The notes below the pieces were generated by a model, which was not told the DNA's origin, searched no databases, and saw only the letters and a program-made list of their open reading frames with translations. Of a DNA stretch of 11,558 nucleotides, positions 1 through 7,585 are shown one piece after another. Location: positions 1 through 11,558 of the forward strand of contig WTAX01000008.1 in the NCBI GenBank assembly GCA_013139395.1. The letters are read 5' to 3'. How positions within the stretch are numbered: the first letter of the stretch is position 1; every line of letters starts with the position of its first letter. A program made the translations under genes and the position numbers. This stretch comes from Gammaproteobacteria bacterium. GTDB lineage: Bacteria > Pseudomonadota > Gammaproteobacteria > GRL18.

Positions 1-369
1 TCTGGTCTGTTCTCTTTGTTTGATTAAATCGTTTTTCACCCATCAATTCAAAAAAATTATCATCTAATTCTTTAATATGAGCTTCCAGCATTCCTTCTAC
101 AAACTGTTTTCCATTAATTTCGACTATTCTTGGCTCGTTTTCTTTAATAAATATTGCCCCAACAGAGAAAAGAATTTCCTCAGAAGGCCAGCCTGCCTCA
201 ACTGGAATGTTATTGGGTATGCTTAGAATTTCTTGTGAACTTGCGGAACCAAAGTTATAGCCTTCAAATTCTTCATGTAACTTAGATGCTTCTTTTTAGA
301 CGAAGCAATAATGAACCAGTCTTCATGGCGATCTTCTGTTGTAACCCAGTATAATTTCATGTTTTCCAT
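1..369 (-). pseudogene. frameshifted gene for small protein of unknown function (3' end outside window)
   Basis: Reading the minus strand from an ATG at 369 (or an in-frame ATG at 360, which has GGA close upstream) gives a hydrophilic N-terminus beginning MENMKLYWVTTEDRHEDW. At the T5 run at 293-297 (A5 on the coding strand) the frame is lost, and this frame ends after about 48 codons. The shifted frame is then open without a stop to the window edge, with normal protein-like composition (…EGYNFGSASS, GWPSEEILFSVGA, INGKQFVEGMLEAHIKELDD, LMGEKRFNQTK). One extra A would join the two frames into a continuous protein of at least 120 residues. I do not recognise the family; it has no membrane segment or signal peptide. 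It could be a true pseudogene, a sequencing or assembly error in a homopolymer, or a gene read through by slippage. The broken reading frame is clear; the reason for it is not. Confidence 0.7.
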
Positions 370-661
370 TTCTAATCCAGAACTATTTGCCAAACAAATC
401 CTATATAAATTTCAGTTTTTCCCTTCATACAACTCGCATTATTTTATTCTATCATAAGCCATGCACTAAAATAATTATTCAGCAAGAAAGACCACTACTA
501 CATTATAGGCAAGCACTCTATGTTGAACGTACACGCCCTTCTTCAATCAGGGACAGCAGGGGAACAAAAAAAAATAACATAGAGATTGTGGGGTTTGCAG
601 GTGTGTCTGGATGGGGTTTAGGATGACACGGACATCATCCTTAAGCGACATAGGGATATGC

Positions 662-688
662 CTGAGCGTCCCCATCAAGACGCATCAG
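662..688. repeat. inverted repeat, 9-bp stem with one-base bulge
   Basis: CTGAGCGTC at 662-670 pairs with GACGC-A-TCAG at 679-688, leaving A684 bulged and an 8-base loop. It is the strongest of three neighbouring stems in the region downstream of nhaD. No U-tract follows on either strand, so it is not a standard intrinsic terminator. It could be a structured RNA remnant or mRNA 3'-end stabiliser. Confidence 0.4.
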
Positions 689-713
689 CATACCCCGTAT
701 CGGTTTTATAGAA

Positions 714-738
714 TACTTACTCAATTCCACTGTAAGTA
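714..738 (-). terminator. weak candidate terminator of nhaD
   Basis: A 7-bp stem (TACTTAC/GTAAGTA) with an 11-base loop starts 8 bases beyond the nhaD stop codon on the minus strand. It is AT-rich and lacks a good U-run, so it is only a weak candidate for transcript termination. Confidence 0.25.
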
Positions 739-745
739 CTTTATA

Positions 746-2197
746 TTAAAACAAAGCACTATTCAGCCACATATGCGTACCGATACTGGCAAAGTATCCT
801 ACGGCAATCGCAGGAGTCCATTTTAAATGACTGAAAAAGGTATATTGTCCTCGCGCCTGTCCCATAAGAGCAACCCCTGCTGCCGAACCAATGGACAAGA
901 GTGAACCGCCAACTCCGGCAGTCAATGTCACTAATAACCATTGCCCTGCTGACATATCAGGATGCATCGTCAACACCGCAAACATCACCGGAATATTATC
1001 AACAATTGCAGATAAAACACCCACACTAATATTAGCATAAGTGGCTCCCCATTGATGATACATGAGCTCTGAAGCCAGTGATAAATAGCCCAGAAATCCC
1101 AGACCACCGACACACAGCACAACACCGTAAAAAAATAATAAAGTATCCCACTCTGCCCTTGCTATGGGTACAAATACATCAAAGGCAACCACATCGCCCA
1201 GTTCAGCTCCCTGTCTTTCATATTGTCTGCGTTCATGCAGAACGCATTTCTGCCTGGTCTGTTTGAGGTAATAGCCAAATAGCTGAAGATAACCAAGACC
1301 CGTTAACATACCGATAACCGGAGGCAATCCAAAAACACTATGAAAGCTGACAGCGCTTATAATCGTCATTAAAAAAAGCATAATGATACGTCGGGCTCCC
1401 CGCTTCATAATAACAATACTGTCTGAAGCACCCGGGTGTTCATCAGGAATGGCAAAATGCATGATGGCAGCAGGAACAATAAAATTGATCAGAGACGGTA
1501 TAAACAACACAAAGAAATCATTAAAATTCAGTATTCCTTTTTGCCAGACCATTAAGGTTGTAATATCACCAAATGGACTAAATGCACCTCCTGCATTAGC
1601 AGCAACCACCACATTGATACAGGCCAGAGTCACAAAGCGTGAATTCGTCCTGCCAACGGCTAAAATAACCGCACACATGAGTAAAGCTGTGGTTAAATTA
1701 TCTGCGACAGGAGAAATAAAGAAAGCCAGAAAACCAGTCATCCAAAACAGTTGACGAAACCCAAACCCCTTGCGAATTAACCAGGCACGCAGCGAATCAA
1801 AAATACCCCGCTCCTGCATACTATTTATATAAGTCATGGCAACCAGCAAAAACAGCATCAACTCAGCGTATTCCAGTAGATTATGACGTACAGCGCTTTC
1901 TGCCATATCAGATAAACCATGCTGCATATAAACCCAGCCAATCATTGACCAGATAATACCGGCGGCTAAAATAACAGGTTTGGATTTACGCAGACGAGTA
2001 AATTCTTCTGTCATTACAAAAAGATAAGCAATGAGAAAAAATATCAGTGAAAGATAGCCAATAGGACTGGAAGTCAGATCGAGTGTTTCATGGCTGCTAT
2101 TTCCCTGAGCATAAAGTTGCGCAGGAAATAATAATGGAATAAGAATAAAAAGAACGAATGGATGATTTTTAAAGATAGTCATATTTCTCACAAACAA
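746..2197 (-). CDS. nhaD: NhaD-type sodium/proton antiporter
   Basis: Inner-membrane Na+(Li+)/H+ antiporter of the NhaD family (ion transporter superfamily), expelling sodium in exchange for protons. The 483-residue product has an N-terminal hydrophobic signal-like stretch ending near residue 30 (…PAQLYAQG), then about a dozen membrane segments. Family hallmarks are present: SPVADNLTTALLM (162-174), VVAANAGGAFSPFGDITTL (197-215) and SAIVDNIPVMFAVL (396-409), with TAGVGGSLLSIGSAAG (426-441) near the C-terminus. D166, D211 and D400 in these motifs are likely in the ion path. Length is normal. A TTG start is preferred because GAGGGG sits 7 bases before it; an in-frame ATG at 2182 would shorten the protein by five residues and has a weaker site. 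The gene lies 116 bp downstream of an SLC13-type permease on the same strand and may be cotranscribed with it. Confidence 0.93.
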   Translation of the reverse strand: MFVRNMTIFKNHPFVLFILIPLLFPAQLYAQGNSSHETLDLTSSPIGYLSLIFFLIAYLFVMTEEFTRLRKSKPVILAAGIIWSMIGWVYMQHGLSDMAESAVRHNLLEYAELMLFLLVAMTYINSMQERGIFDSLRAWLIRKGFGFRQLFWMTGFLAFFISPVADNLTTALLMCAVILAVGRTNSRFVTLACINVVVAANAGGAFSPFGDITTLMVWQKGILNFNDFFVLFIPSLINFIVPAAIMHFAIPDEHPGASDSIVIMKRGARRIIMLFLMTIISAVSFHSVFGLPPVIGMLTGLGYLQLFGYYLKQTRQKCVLHERRQYERQGAELGDVVAFDVFVPIARAEWDTLLFFYGVVLCVGGLGFLGYLSLASELMYHQWGATYANISVGVLSAIVDNIPVMFAVLTMHPDMSAGQWLLVTLTAGVGGSLLSIGSAAGVALMGQARGQYTFFSHLKWTPAIAVGYFASIGTHMWLNSALF

Positions 2198-2204
2198 GAA
2201 TCAT

Positions 2205-2210
2205 CCCCTC
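2205..2210 (-). promoter_or_regulatory. ribosome binding site of nhaD
   Basis: GAGGGG on the minus strand lies 7 bases before TTG at 2197-2195. The spacing is ideal and supports the TTG start over the ATG five codons later. An ATG starting right after the GGGG is out of frame. Confidence 0.55.
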
Positions 2211-2313
2211 ATTCTGAATAATTATTTAAAAAGAATAAGGAGATTGATGTTTTATTGAAAAATAATTATCTCAAAAGTGTTTAAGTAAGTAAATTAAACC
2301 TATTTATAATCGC

Positions 2314-4275
2314 TTAAAAAATAATATTCATCATTGTAATCATAACCACTAAGAACAATATGGTCATAATACCACCGGCTTTCATAAAATCAGGCACTTT
2401 GTATCCACCTGGTCCCATAATAAGTGCATTCACCTGATGCGTTGGGATTAAGAAGGAATTAGAGGTTGCTATCGCAACTGTCAAAGCAAATACAGCAGGA
2501 TTGGCACCGACACCCAGGGCAATGTTAACGGCAAGAGGTACCAAAAGCACCGTTGCACCAACATTTGACATCACTAAGGTAAAGAATGTTGCTAATACCG
2601 CAATTGAAGCCTGAATCACCCAGATCGGCATATCACCAACCACTTTAAGTGTTTGCTCTGCAATCCATCCGGCAGTACCTGAGGTTTCAACAGCAAGTCC
2701 CAGTGGAATCAAACTGGCCAGCAGAAAGACTGTCTTCCATGATACCGCTTCATAGGCTTCATCAATTTTTAGTACACCAGAAAGGATCATGCCGATAGCA
2801 CCCGTCAAAAGCGCCACTGATAATTTTAAATCAGTGAACAACACCATTGTTAAGGCAACAGCAAAAAACAAACCAGCCCAGCCGACTTTATGGGGGCGAG
2901 TTTCTTCATGCGGGTATTCTGTTGTAACAACAACAAAATTTTTGTCTTTCGTAATGTGACTCAAATTATCCCAAAGAGTATGAACCACCAGCGTATCACC
3001 TGCCTGGAAAGGTAAATCACGGATCCCTTCACCTGAGCTTAACGTTTCTCCTTCACGATGCAGGGCGACCATAGCCAGACCATAGACTTTTCTTAACCAG
3101 ATATCACGAGCTGATTTACCAATTAATTGTGAGCCGGGTGGAATAACCACTTCGGCAACACCGGAACGTGAAGCTGACAAGGTTTCTGAAAAGTTTTCCA
3201 GATTGTCTTTTAATTCAAGTGAGTAATCCTGAGCAAAATCTTTAATAAATTTTTCAGAGCCAAGGATACCTAAAACAGTATTTGCTTCAATGGTATAGTC
3301 TCTGGCAACACCATTGGGACCAATAGTGACATCTTTGGTATTCCCTTTGACAGCAGCAATAATACGAATATGTTCTTTTTGTTCAATGTCATTTAACACA
3401 TGACCAACTAAAGGACTATTAACCGGTACTTGCAGTTCAAATAGCGCATAATCAATACCATAGATGTTCTGGAAATAATCCATGGTATTTGTGCCGCTGC
3501 TGGCATCTGCTTTATCACTCATTTTTGGCAGTACAAAACGCCCTGCCAGAACAAAATAAATAATACCCGTAAAAACTAAAGCGATACCAACAGGAGTCAC
3601 TGAAAATAAACCCCATGTTTCCATATGCTGTGCTTCAGGTAACGCCTGATTTGAGGTTAATATTAAATCATTTAAGAGAATAAGAGGTGATGAACCCACC
3701 ATAGTGACCGTACCACCTAAGATGGCACAAAAGCCCATAGGCATTAAGAGACGGGACATAGGTAAGCCTGAACGAGCAGAAATCCTGCTCACTACTGGAA
3801 TAAATAGTGCAGCAGCACCCACATTTTGCATAAAAGAAGAAATAAAACCAACAGTACTGGAAACAATGGGAATAATACGTTTTTCAGAAGTGCCGCCCAC
3901 ATTTAAAATAAAACTGGCGACTTTTGACATAATACCGGTTTTGTCCAGACCTGCGCCAATAATCATCACGGCAATAATGGACATTACGGCATTACTGGAA
4001 AAACCGTTAAACAGTTTATCAGTAGAAACCAGACCTGTTTCCAGTCCCATAATGGGGGCAAATAATGTTGATAAGCCCAGCAGAACCATAATGGAAATTG
4101 CCGTGACATCGACCTCCAGAACTTCAAAAGCAAACAGATAAACCGTTAAAACTAACAATCCCATTACCCAGGCTATTTCAATGCTGGGAACGACACCTGC
4201 CATCACTATGGCAAATATCAGGAAAAAGATTCCTGCAATTATCTTTTTTTTCTGCGCTTTAATTCTGTCTTTCAT
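2314..4275 (-). CDS. SLC13/DASS-type permease with two RCK_C (TrkA_C) domains
   Basis: Large inner-membrane anion or dicarboxylate permease of the SLC13 (DASS) group; bacterial members with this layout are often annotated as sulfate or sodium/anion permeases, but the substrate cannot be read from sequence. The 653 residues comprise an N-terminal membrane half (about 12-250), a soluble middle with two RCK_C-like domains (about 278-350, LFELQVPVNSPLVG; and 373-437, VAEVVIPPGSQLIGKSARD), and a C-terminal membrane half (about 465-653). The substrate-binding repeat motifs occur twice: QNVGAAALFIP (150-160) with GGTVTMVGSSP, and SNVGATVLLVP (570-580) with ATSNSFLIPTHQVNALI. The first has QNVG where many members have SNT. 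AGGAG 11 bases before the ATG supports the start. It lies upstream of nhaD on the same strand, suggesting a shared role in ion balance or sodium-coupled uptake. Confidence 0.88.
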   Translation of the reverse strand: MKDRIKAQKKKIIAGIFFLIFAIVMAGVVPSIEIAWVMGLLVLTVYLFAFEVLEVDVTAISIMVLLGLSTLFAPIMGLETGLVSTDKLFNGFSSNAVMSIIAVMIIGAGLDKTGIMSKVASFILNVGGTSEKRIIPIVSSTVGFISSFMQNVGAAALFIPVVSRISARSGLPMSRLLMPMGFCAILGGTVTMVGSSPLILLNDLILTSNQALPEAQHMETWGLFSVTPVGIALVFTGIIYFVLAGRFVLPKMSDKADASSGTNTMDYFQNIYGIDYALFELQVPVNSPLVGHVLNDIEQKEHIRIIAAVKGNTKDVTIGPNGVARDYTIEANTVLGILGSEKFIKDFAQDYSLELKDNLENFSETLSASRSGVAEVVIPPGSQLIGKSARDIWLRKVYGLAMVALHREGETLSSGEGIRDLPFQAGDTLVVHTLWDNLSHITKDKNFVVVTTEYPHEETRPHKVGWAGLFFAVALTMVLFTDLKLSVALLTGAIGMILSGVLKIDEAYEAVSWKTVFLLASLIPLGLAVETSGTAGWIAEQTLKVVGDMPIWVIQASIAVLATFFTLVMSNVGATVLLVPLAVNIALGVGANPAVFALTVAIATSNSFLIPTHQVNALIMGPGGYKVPDFMKAGGIMTILFLVVMITMMNIIF

Positions 4276-4342
4276 CTACAACACGGCTCCTGAAAAGAAT
4301 AGTTCACCTGTCAAATACATCTACAGGCCTTTTAAGAAGCGC

Positions 4343-4374
4343 ATTATAATATACTGATTCACTGTATTTCACAA
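4343..4374 (-). promoter_or_regulatory. candidate sigma-70 promoter for the SLC13-type permease
   Basis: On the minus strand TTGTGA (4374-4369) and TATTAT (4351-4346) are separated by 17 bases; a perfect TATAAT overlaps at 4348-4343. This predicts a 5' leader of roughly 60 bases before the ATG at 4275. Inferred from consensus only. Confidence 0.4.
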
Positions 4375-4456
4375 GGAAATATTATCCGGCCATCAGCTAA
4401 CATACTCTATTTAAAGTGTTTTTTAGAAATGCAAAAAATTATTAATAAAGTGCATA

Positions 4457-4488
4457 GCCTGCTTCACAACAGGCATCAAACTGTTGTG
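4457..4488. promoter_or_regulatory. overlapping inverted repeats upstream of the metallopeptidase gene
   Basis: CACAACAG (4465-4472) and CTGTTGTG (4481-4488) form a perfect 8-bp inverted repeat with an 8-base spacer. GCCTG (4457-4461) and CAGGC (4470-4474) form a second 5-bp stem that shares bases with the first, so only one can form at a time. No U-run follows. It lies between two divergent genes and could be an operator or a leader-RNA switch. Confidence 0.4.
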
Positions 4489-4553
4489 GATATTTATTTC
4501 AGCAGAAACAGGTTAAAATAAAGGTAAAATTAAAACCCGGTTGAATTTAAACT

Positions 4554-5234
4554 ATGCTTTACATTATTTTGCTCATCTTTTTTATAGGTATTTTTTTCCT
4601 GCCGCAATGGTGGGTGAAACATGTAATGAAGCGCTATAGCAAAACAATTAATGGCCTGCCAGGCACAGGAGGAGAGCTTGCACAGCACTTGATTGACCAG
4701 TATCAACTCCCTGTCACTCTCGAAGCAACTGATCAGGGTGATCATTATGATCCGCAAAGTAAAACAGTTCGCTTAAGTACTGAATATCTCAATGGAAAGT
4801 CACTCACAGCTATTGCCATAGCTGCTCATGAAGTCGGTCATGCGGTTCAGGATTTTCAAAAAGACGAGTTATTGATATTACGTGGAAAAATGGTTGTTAC
4901 CTCACAACGCTTTCAAAAAATAGGTGCGGGTATTATTTTTGCGGCACCTTTAATGACGGCATTCACACATTCTCCTTTAGCAGGAGTTATTATCGCTCTT
5001 ATTGGTTTTTTTAGTATTGCTTCATCTGTGGTGGTTCATCTTATTAGTTTACCGGTTGAACTTGATGCCAGTTTTAATAAAGCATTACCACTGCTTAAGG
5101 AAGGCAACTATGTTACCAAACGAGACCTCATTGCCGTGCGTCAGGTATTATTAGCAGCCGCACTCACCTATGTTGCAGCAGCATTGGCGGGTTTATTAAA
5201 TGTCTGGCGTTGGATTGCACTCTTACGAAGATAA
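4554..5234 (+). CDS. YugP-type membrane zinc metallopeptidase (Zn_peptidase_2)
   Basis: Membrane-bound putative zinc protease of the YugP/COG2738 family; its substrates are unknown. The 226-residue length matches the family. An N-terminal membrane helix (about 2-20) is followed by a soluble part with GLPGTGGELAQHLID (34-48), then the zinc-binding AHEVGHAVQ (91-99), in which H92 and H96 bind zinc and E93 is catalytic. Two further helices span about 124-165, and LPVELDASFNKAL (166-178) supplies the probable third ligand. A last hydrophobic segment (about 197-215) precedes a basic C-terminus. The upstream ribosome binding site is weak, but the ATG is required to keep the full N-terminal helix. 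It is monocistronic, divergent from the SLC13-type permease and convergent with lolD. Family assignment is secure; function is not. Confidence 0.92.
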   Translation: MLYIILLIFFIGIFFLPQWWVKHVMKRYSKTINGLPGTGGELAQHLIDQYQLPVTLEATDQGDHYDPQSKTVRLSTEYLNGKSLTAIAIAAHEVGHAVQDFQKDELLILRGKMVVTSQRFQKIGAGIIFAAPLMTAFTHSPLAGVIIALIGFFSIASSVVVHLISLPVELDASFNKALPLLKEGNYVTKRDLIAVRQVLLAAALTYVAAALAGLLNVWRWIALLRR

Positions 5235-5264
5235 AGGGTTAGAAGGTAAGAGTTACGAAGATAA
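5223..5264 (+). repeat. two direct copies of a 12-bp sequence at the metallopeptidase 3' end
   Basis: TTACGAAGATAA occurs at 5223-5234, where it contains the stop codon of the metallopeptidase gene, and again at 5253-5264, with a 30-bp period. It looks like a small local duplication or slippage product. No function is evident. Confidence 0.5.
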
Positions 5265-5338
5265 GGTAAAGCGATAAGTTTAGCAACTATTCAGCATGTA
5301 TTTGTTAATTACTGCGGTTAAACCTTATATATTAAATG

Positions 5339-6025
5339 TCAGAGATCAATATCAGCTAAATTACCATCTGAGAGCAGCAGCACTTTATCCATGCTGGCAG
5401 CCAGTTTTTCATCATGAGTCACCAGAACCAGACTGATATTCATTTCTTCATTCAGTTTGATTAATAAATCATAGACTTGTCTGGCCGTCGTATTATCTAA
5501 ATTACCAGTGGGTTCATCGGCGAGCAGACATTTAGGGTTAGTGACCAAAGCCCGGGCAATGGCTGCACGCTGTCTCTCACCGCCGGATAATTCACCCGGT
5601 TTATGGGTGACACGATGACTTAAGCCAACTTGTTCCAATAGATAATTGGCTTTTTCTCTTGCCTGTGAGGTACTGTCTCCACGGATCAAAAGCGGCATGG
5701 CGACATTTTCCAGGGCTGTAAATTCTGGCAATAAATGATGAAACTGATAAACAAAGCCCAGAGTTTTATTACGTAACTGACCCAGTTTCTTAGCATTTAA
5801 TTTGCTGATATCCTGCCCGTCAATAAATAACTTACCTGCTTTGATGATATCCAGACCGCCCATCATATACAGCAATGTACTTTTACCCGATCCCGAAGCA
5901 CCGACTATCGCCAGACGTTCCCCCCTCCTGATCTGTAGATTGATATTCTGAAAAATATCAACCCGACCATTACCATCATCAAAGTATTGGTCTAAATTCT
6001 GACAATCAATAATAATATCACTCAT
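5339..6025 (-). CDS. lolD: lipoprotein-releasing ABC transporter ATP-binding subunit LolD
   Basis: ATPase of the Lol complex, which extracts mature lipoproteins from the outer leaflet of the inner membrane and hands them to periplasmic LolA. The product has 228 residues, normal for LolD. Visible motifs are Walker A GASGSGKST (42-50), Q-loop FVYQFHHLLPEF with Q94 (the LolD-characteristic FHHLLPEFTALENV region), signature LSGGERQR (146-153), Walker B LLADEP with D170 and E171, and the H-loop H204. The ATG at 6025 is chosen over a longer in-frame reading starting at 6088, because GGAGG lies 9 bases upstream and the extra 21 residues (MWRLFIPPGAHPEF…) would be an antecedent read from inside the permease gene. 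The start overlaps the permease stop by 8 bp, indicating translational coupling. Confidence 0.96.
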   Translation of the reverse strand: MSDIIIDCQNLDQYFDDGNGRVDIFQNINLQIRRGERLAIVGASGSGKSTLLYMMGGLDIIKAGKLFIDGQDISKLNAKKLGQLRNKTLGFVYQFHHLLPEFTALENVAMPLLIRGDSTSQAREKANYLLEQVGLSHRVTHKPGELSGGERQRAAIARALVTNPKCLLADEPTGNLDNTTARQVYDLLIKLNEEMNISLVLVTHDEKLAASMDKVLLLSDGNLADIDL

Positions 6026-7265
6026 AGCGTAAAGCCTCCGCGGGTTGAACTCTGGATGCGCGCCAGGCGGGATAAATAGTCGCCACAATCGTTAAACTAA
6101 AGGAAATAGTACCCGTTACCAACACATCAGACCATTTCAATTCTGATGGCAGATCACTAATAAGATAAATATCAGGTGCTAAAAATTTTATACCCAGAAG
6201 GCTTTCCAATGCAGGAACCAGGATATCAATATTCTGTGCCGTCAAAATCCCCGTCACCACCCCTAATAAAGTCCCCACAATTCCAATCACCATTCCCTGA
6301 GAAATAAAGATTCGCATGATCATGCCCGGGCTGGCACCTAAGGTTCTTAAAATGGCAATATCAGCCTGTTTATCATTCACCACAATGACAAGAGTAGAAA
6401 CGATATTAAAGGCTGCAACAGCAATGATCAGGGATAAAATAATCAGCATCATGGTTTTTTCAATATTAATAGCACGAAACAGGTTGGCATGATGTTGAGT
6501 CCAGTCGATTACTCTATGGTAGCCTTCAATCTTGCTCTCGATCTCCCGGCTAATTCGAGGGGCATCATAGAGATCATCCAGTTTAAGGCGGATACCTGTC
6601 ACCAGACCTTTCATTTTAAATAGAATTTGAGCATCACGAATATGTATCAGCGCCATATTACTATCGTACTGATTATGCCCGACTTCAAAAATTCCGACCA
6701 CGGTAAAACGTTTCAGTCTGGGCATGATTCCTGCCGGAGTAACATTGGCTGACGGCGTAACCATCGTCACTTTAGAGCCAACAACAGCACCAATAGAACG
6801 GGCAAGGTAACGGCCAAGAATAATGCCATATTTTTTCTGATTCAAAGCTTCATAACTACCCTGAACAATTTTTTCAGACACTTCTGAGACACTTTTTTCT
6901 TCTTCCGGGTCAATACCCCGAATTAAAGCACCATGCACATTAGATGCATTGGTTAACATAGCTTCTTTTAAAATATAGGGGGCAGAACCTTCCACATGGG
7001 GTTGTTGTTCAACTAATTTATCCACCGACGGCCAGTCTTCTAATTTGCCGTTAATACCACTGATAGTAGCATGCGAAGCCATACCTAAAATACGATCACG
7101 AATTTCTGCCTGAAAGCCATTCATGACAGAAAGTACGGTAATGAGCGCCCAGACACCGATGGCAATGCCGATAAAGGAACTCAGGGTAATAAAAGAGATA
7201 AATTGATTTCGACGTTTTGCACGGGTATAGCGAAAACCCAGAAAGAGTGACAGTGGTTTAAACAT
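6018..7265 (-). CDS. lolC: lipoprotein-releasing ABC transporter permease, LolC/LolF type
   Basis: Transmembrane subunit of the Lol lipoprotein-release complex. The 415-residue product has the family fold: one membrane helix (about 22-47), a large periplasmic domain (50-265), then three helices (about 271-297, 318-342, 379-400), and a conserved C-terminal end PAWRASRVQPAEALRYE. The periplasmic loop PSANVTPAGIMPRLKRF (171-187) resembles the LolA-binding Hook of LolC more than the corresponding part of LolE. The segment NDKQADIAILRTLGASPGM (297-315) is the typical cytoplasmic coupling region. The start ATG has no good ribosome binding site, and an in-frame stop lies just upstream, so no longer form exists. 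It is followed directly by lolD. No lolE is adjacent, so it may act as a LolF-like homodimer, or lolE may lie elsewhere. Confidence 0.92.
   Translation of the reverse strand: MFKPLSLFLGFRYTRAKRRNQFISFITLSSFIGIAIGVWALITVLSVMNGFQAEIRDRILGMASHATISGINGKLEDWPSVDKLVEQQPHVEGSAPYILKEAMLTNASNVHGALIRGIDPEEEKSVSEVSEKIVQGSYEALNQKKYGIILGRYLARSIGAVVGSKVTMVTPSANVTPAGIMPRLKRFTVVGIFEVGHNQYDSNMALIHIRDAQILFKMKGLVTGIRLKLDDLYDAPRISREIESKIEGYHRVIDWTQHHANLFRAINIEKTMMLIILSLIIAVAAFNIVSTLVIVVNDKQADIAILRTLGASPGMIMRIFISQGMVIGIVGTLLGVVTGILTAQNIDILVPALESLLGIKFLAPDIYLISDLPSELKWSDVLVTGTISFSLTIVATIYPAWRASRVQPAEALRYE
6035..6039 (-). promoter_or_regulatory. ribosome binding site that fixes the lolD start
   Basis: GGAGG on the minus strand lies inside the last codons of the permease gene, 9 bases before the ATG at 6025. 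It supports the shorter, canonical LolD start and coupling with the upstream gene. Confidence 0.75.
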
Positions 7266-7585
7266 AAGTGCTTATATTATTTCCTGTTTGTAAATAAAAA
7301 GCGACATAAGAAGATTAAATAAAAGTTCGAAGAGCAAGACTATACCTATCATAGGAACAGATATCAAGCATAAGGCTGACTGACTATTATGAAACAGATC
7401 AGAGATGCATGGCCATTTTTTTAAACTTATAATAATAATGCTTCACAACTCTTATAGAGATTAAATTAGACAAAGCAAAGCGGTTCAGTATAAATGAGTG
7501 AATCGTTGTACGAAAATATGTGCTTATGCTAATATTAAGATGCTAAGTTTTAGAAAAATAGAACCCTCTATCTGTAGGAAATGCA
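7266..7585. other. divergent intergenic region between the lol and GAK-type operons
   Basis: The 320 bp hold no credible gene; a short plus-strand frame beginning at 7498 runs into the ATP-grasp gene out of frame and is rejected. The best promoter faces right (7467-7494). The lolC promoter should also lie here but I see no convincing match. Near the lolC start, ATAAG/CTTAT around 7266 forms a small palindrome, and CCTATCATAGG occurs at about 7346-7356. Confidence 0.5.
7467..7494 (+). promoter_or_regulatory. candidate sigma-70 promoter of the ATP-grasp/phosphatase operon
   Basis: TAGACA (five of six matches to TTGACA) at 7467-7472 and TATAAA at 7489-7494 are separated by 16 bases. This would give a leader of about 85 bases before the ATG at 7586. 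Consensus match only. Confidence 0.4.

Larger units (their letters stand above)
370..745. other. intergenic region without a credible gene; three inverted repeats
   Basis: About 376 bp between the small broken gene and nhaD. Short open frames exist but have no plausible composition or ribosome binding site. The right half holds three inverted repeats: GGATGA/TCATCC (621-640), a 9-bp stem with one bulged A (662-688), and TACTTAC/GTAAGTA (714-738). The last lies just downstream of the nhaD stop on the coding strand and could help end its transcript, but no U-run follows. A TATAAT-like hexamer on the minus strand (502-507) could serve the broken gene, without a convincing -35 box. Confidence 0.5.

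Noticed and set aside
387..826. Two short plus-strand open frames before and into the nhaD 3' end
   Set aside because: Low-complexity, unlikely composition with no ribosome binding sites; the second overlaps the nhaD coding region.
1383..1754. 123-codon open frame on the plus strand
   Set aside because: It is the antisense shadow of the nhaD membrane segments.
3704..4141. 145-codon open frame on the plus strand
   Set aside because: It lies antisense within the strongly supported SLC13-type permease gene and has no recognisable domain.
5283..5299. Sequence resembling the MITE end (14 of 17 matches)
   Set aside because: There is no matching inverted partner or target duplication, and a similar short match occurs by chance inside the nhaD coding region near 765.
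5303..5330. Terminator between the convergent metallopeptidase and lolD genes
   Set aside because: Only a 4-bp GGTT/AACC palindrome is present, with no U-run.
6026..6088. Longer LolD starting 21 residues earlier
   Set aside because: The extra part is read from inside the permease gene; GGAGG and the usual LolD length favour the ATG at 6025.
7439..7449. TGCTTCACAAC, also found at 4460-4470, as a shared regulatory site
   Set aside because: Two 11-bp matches without symmetry in the second copy or common spacing to a start are not enough.
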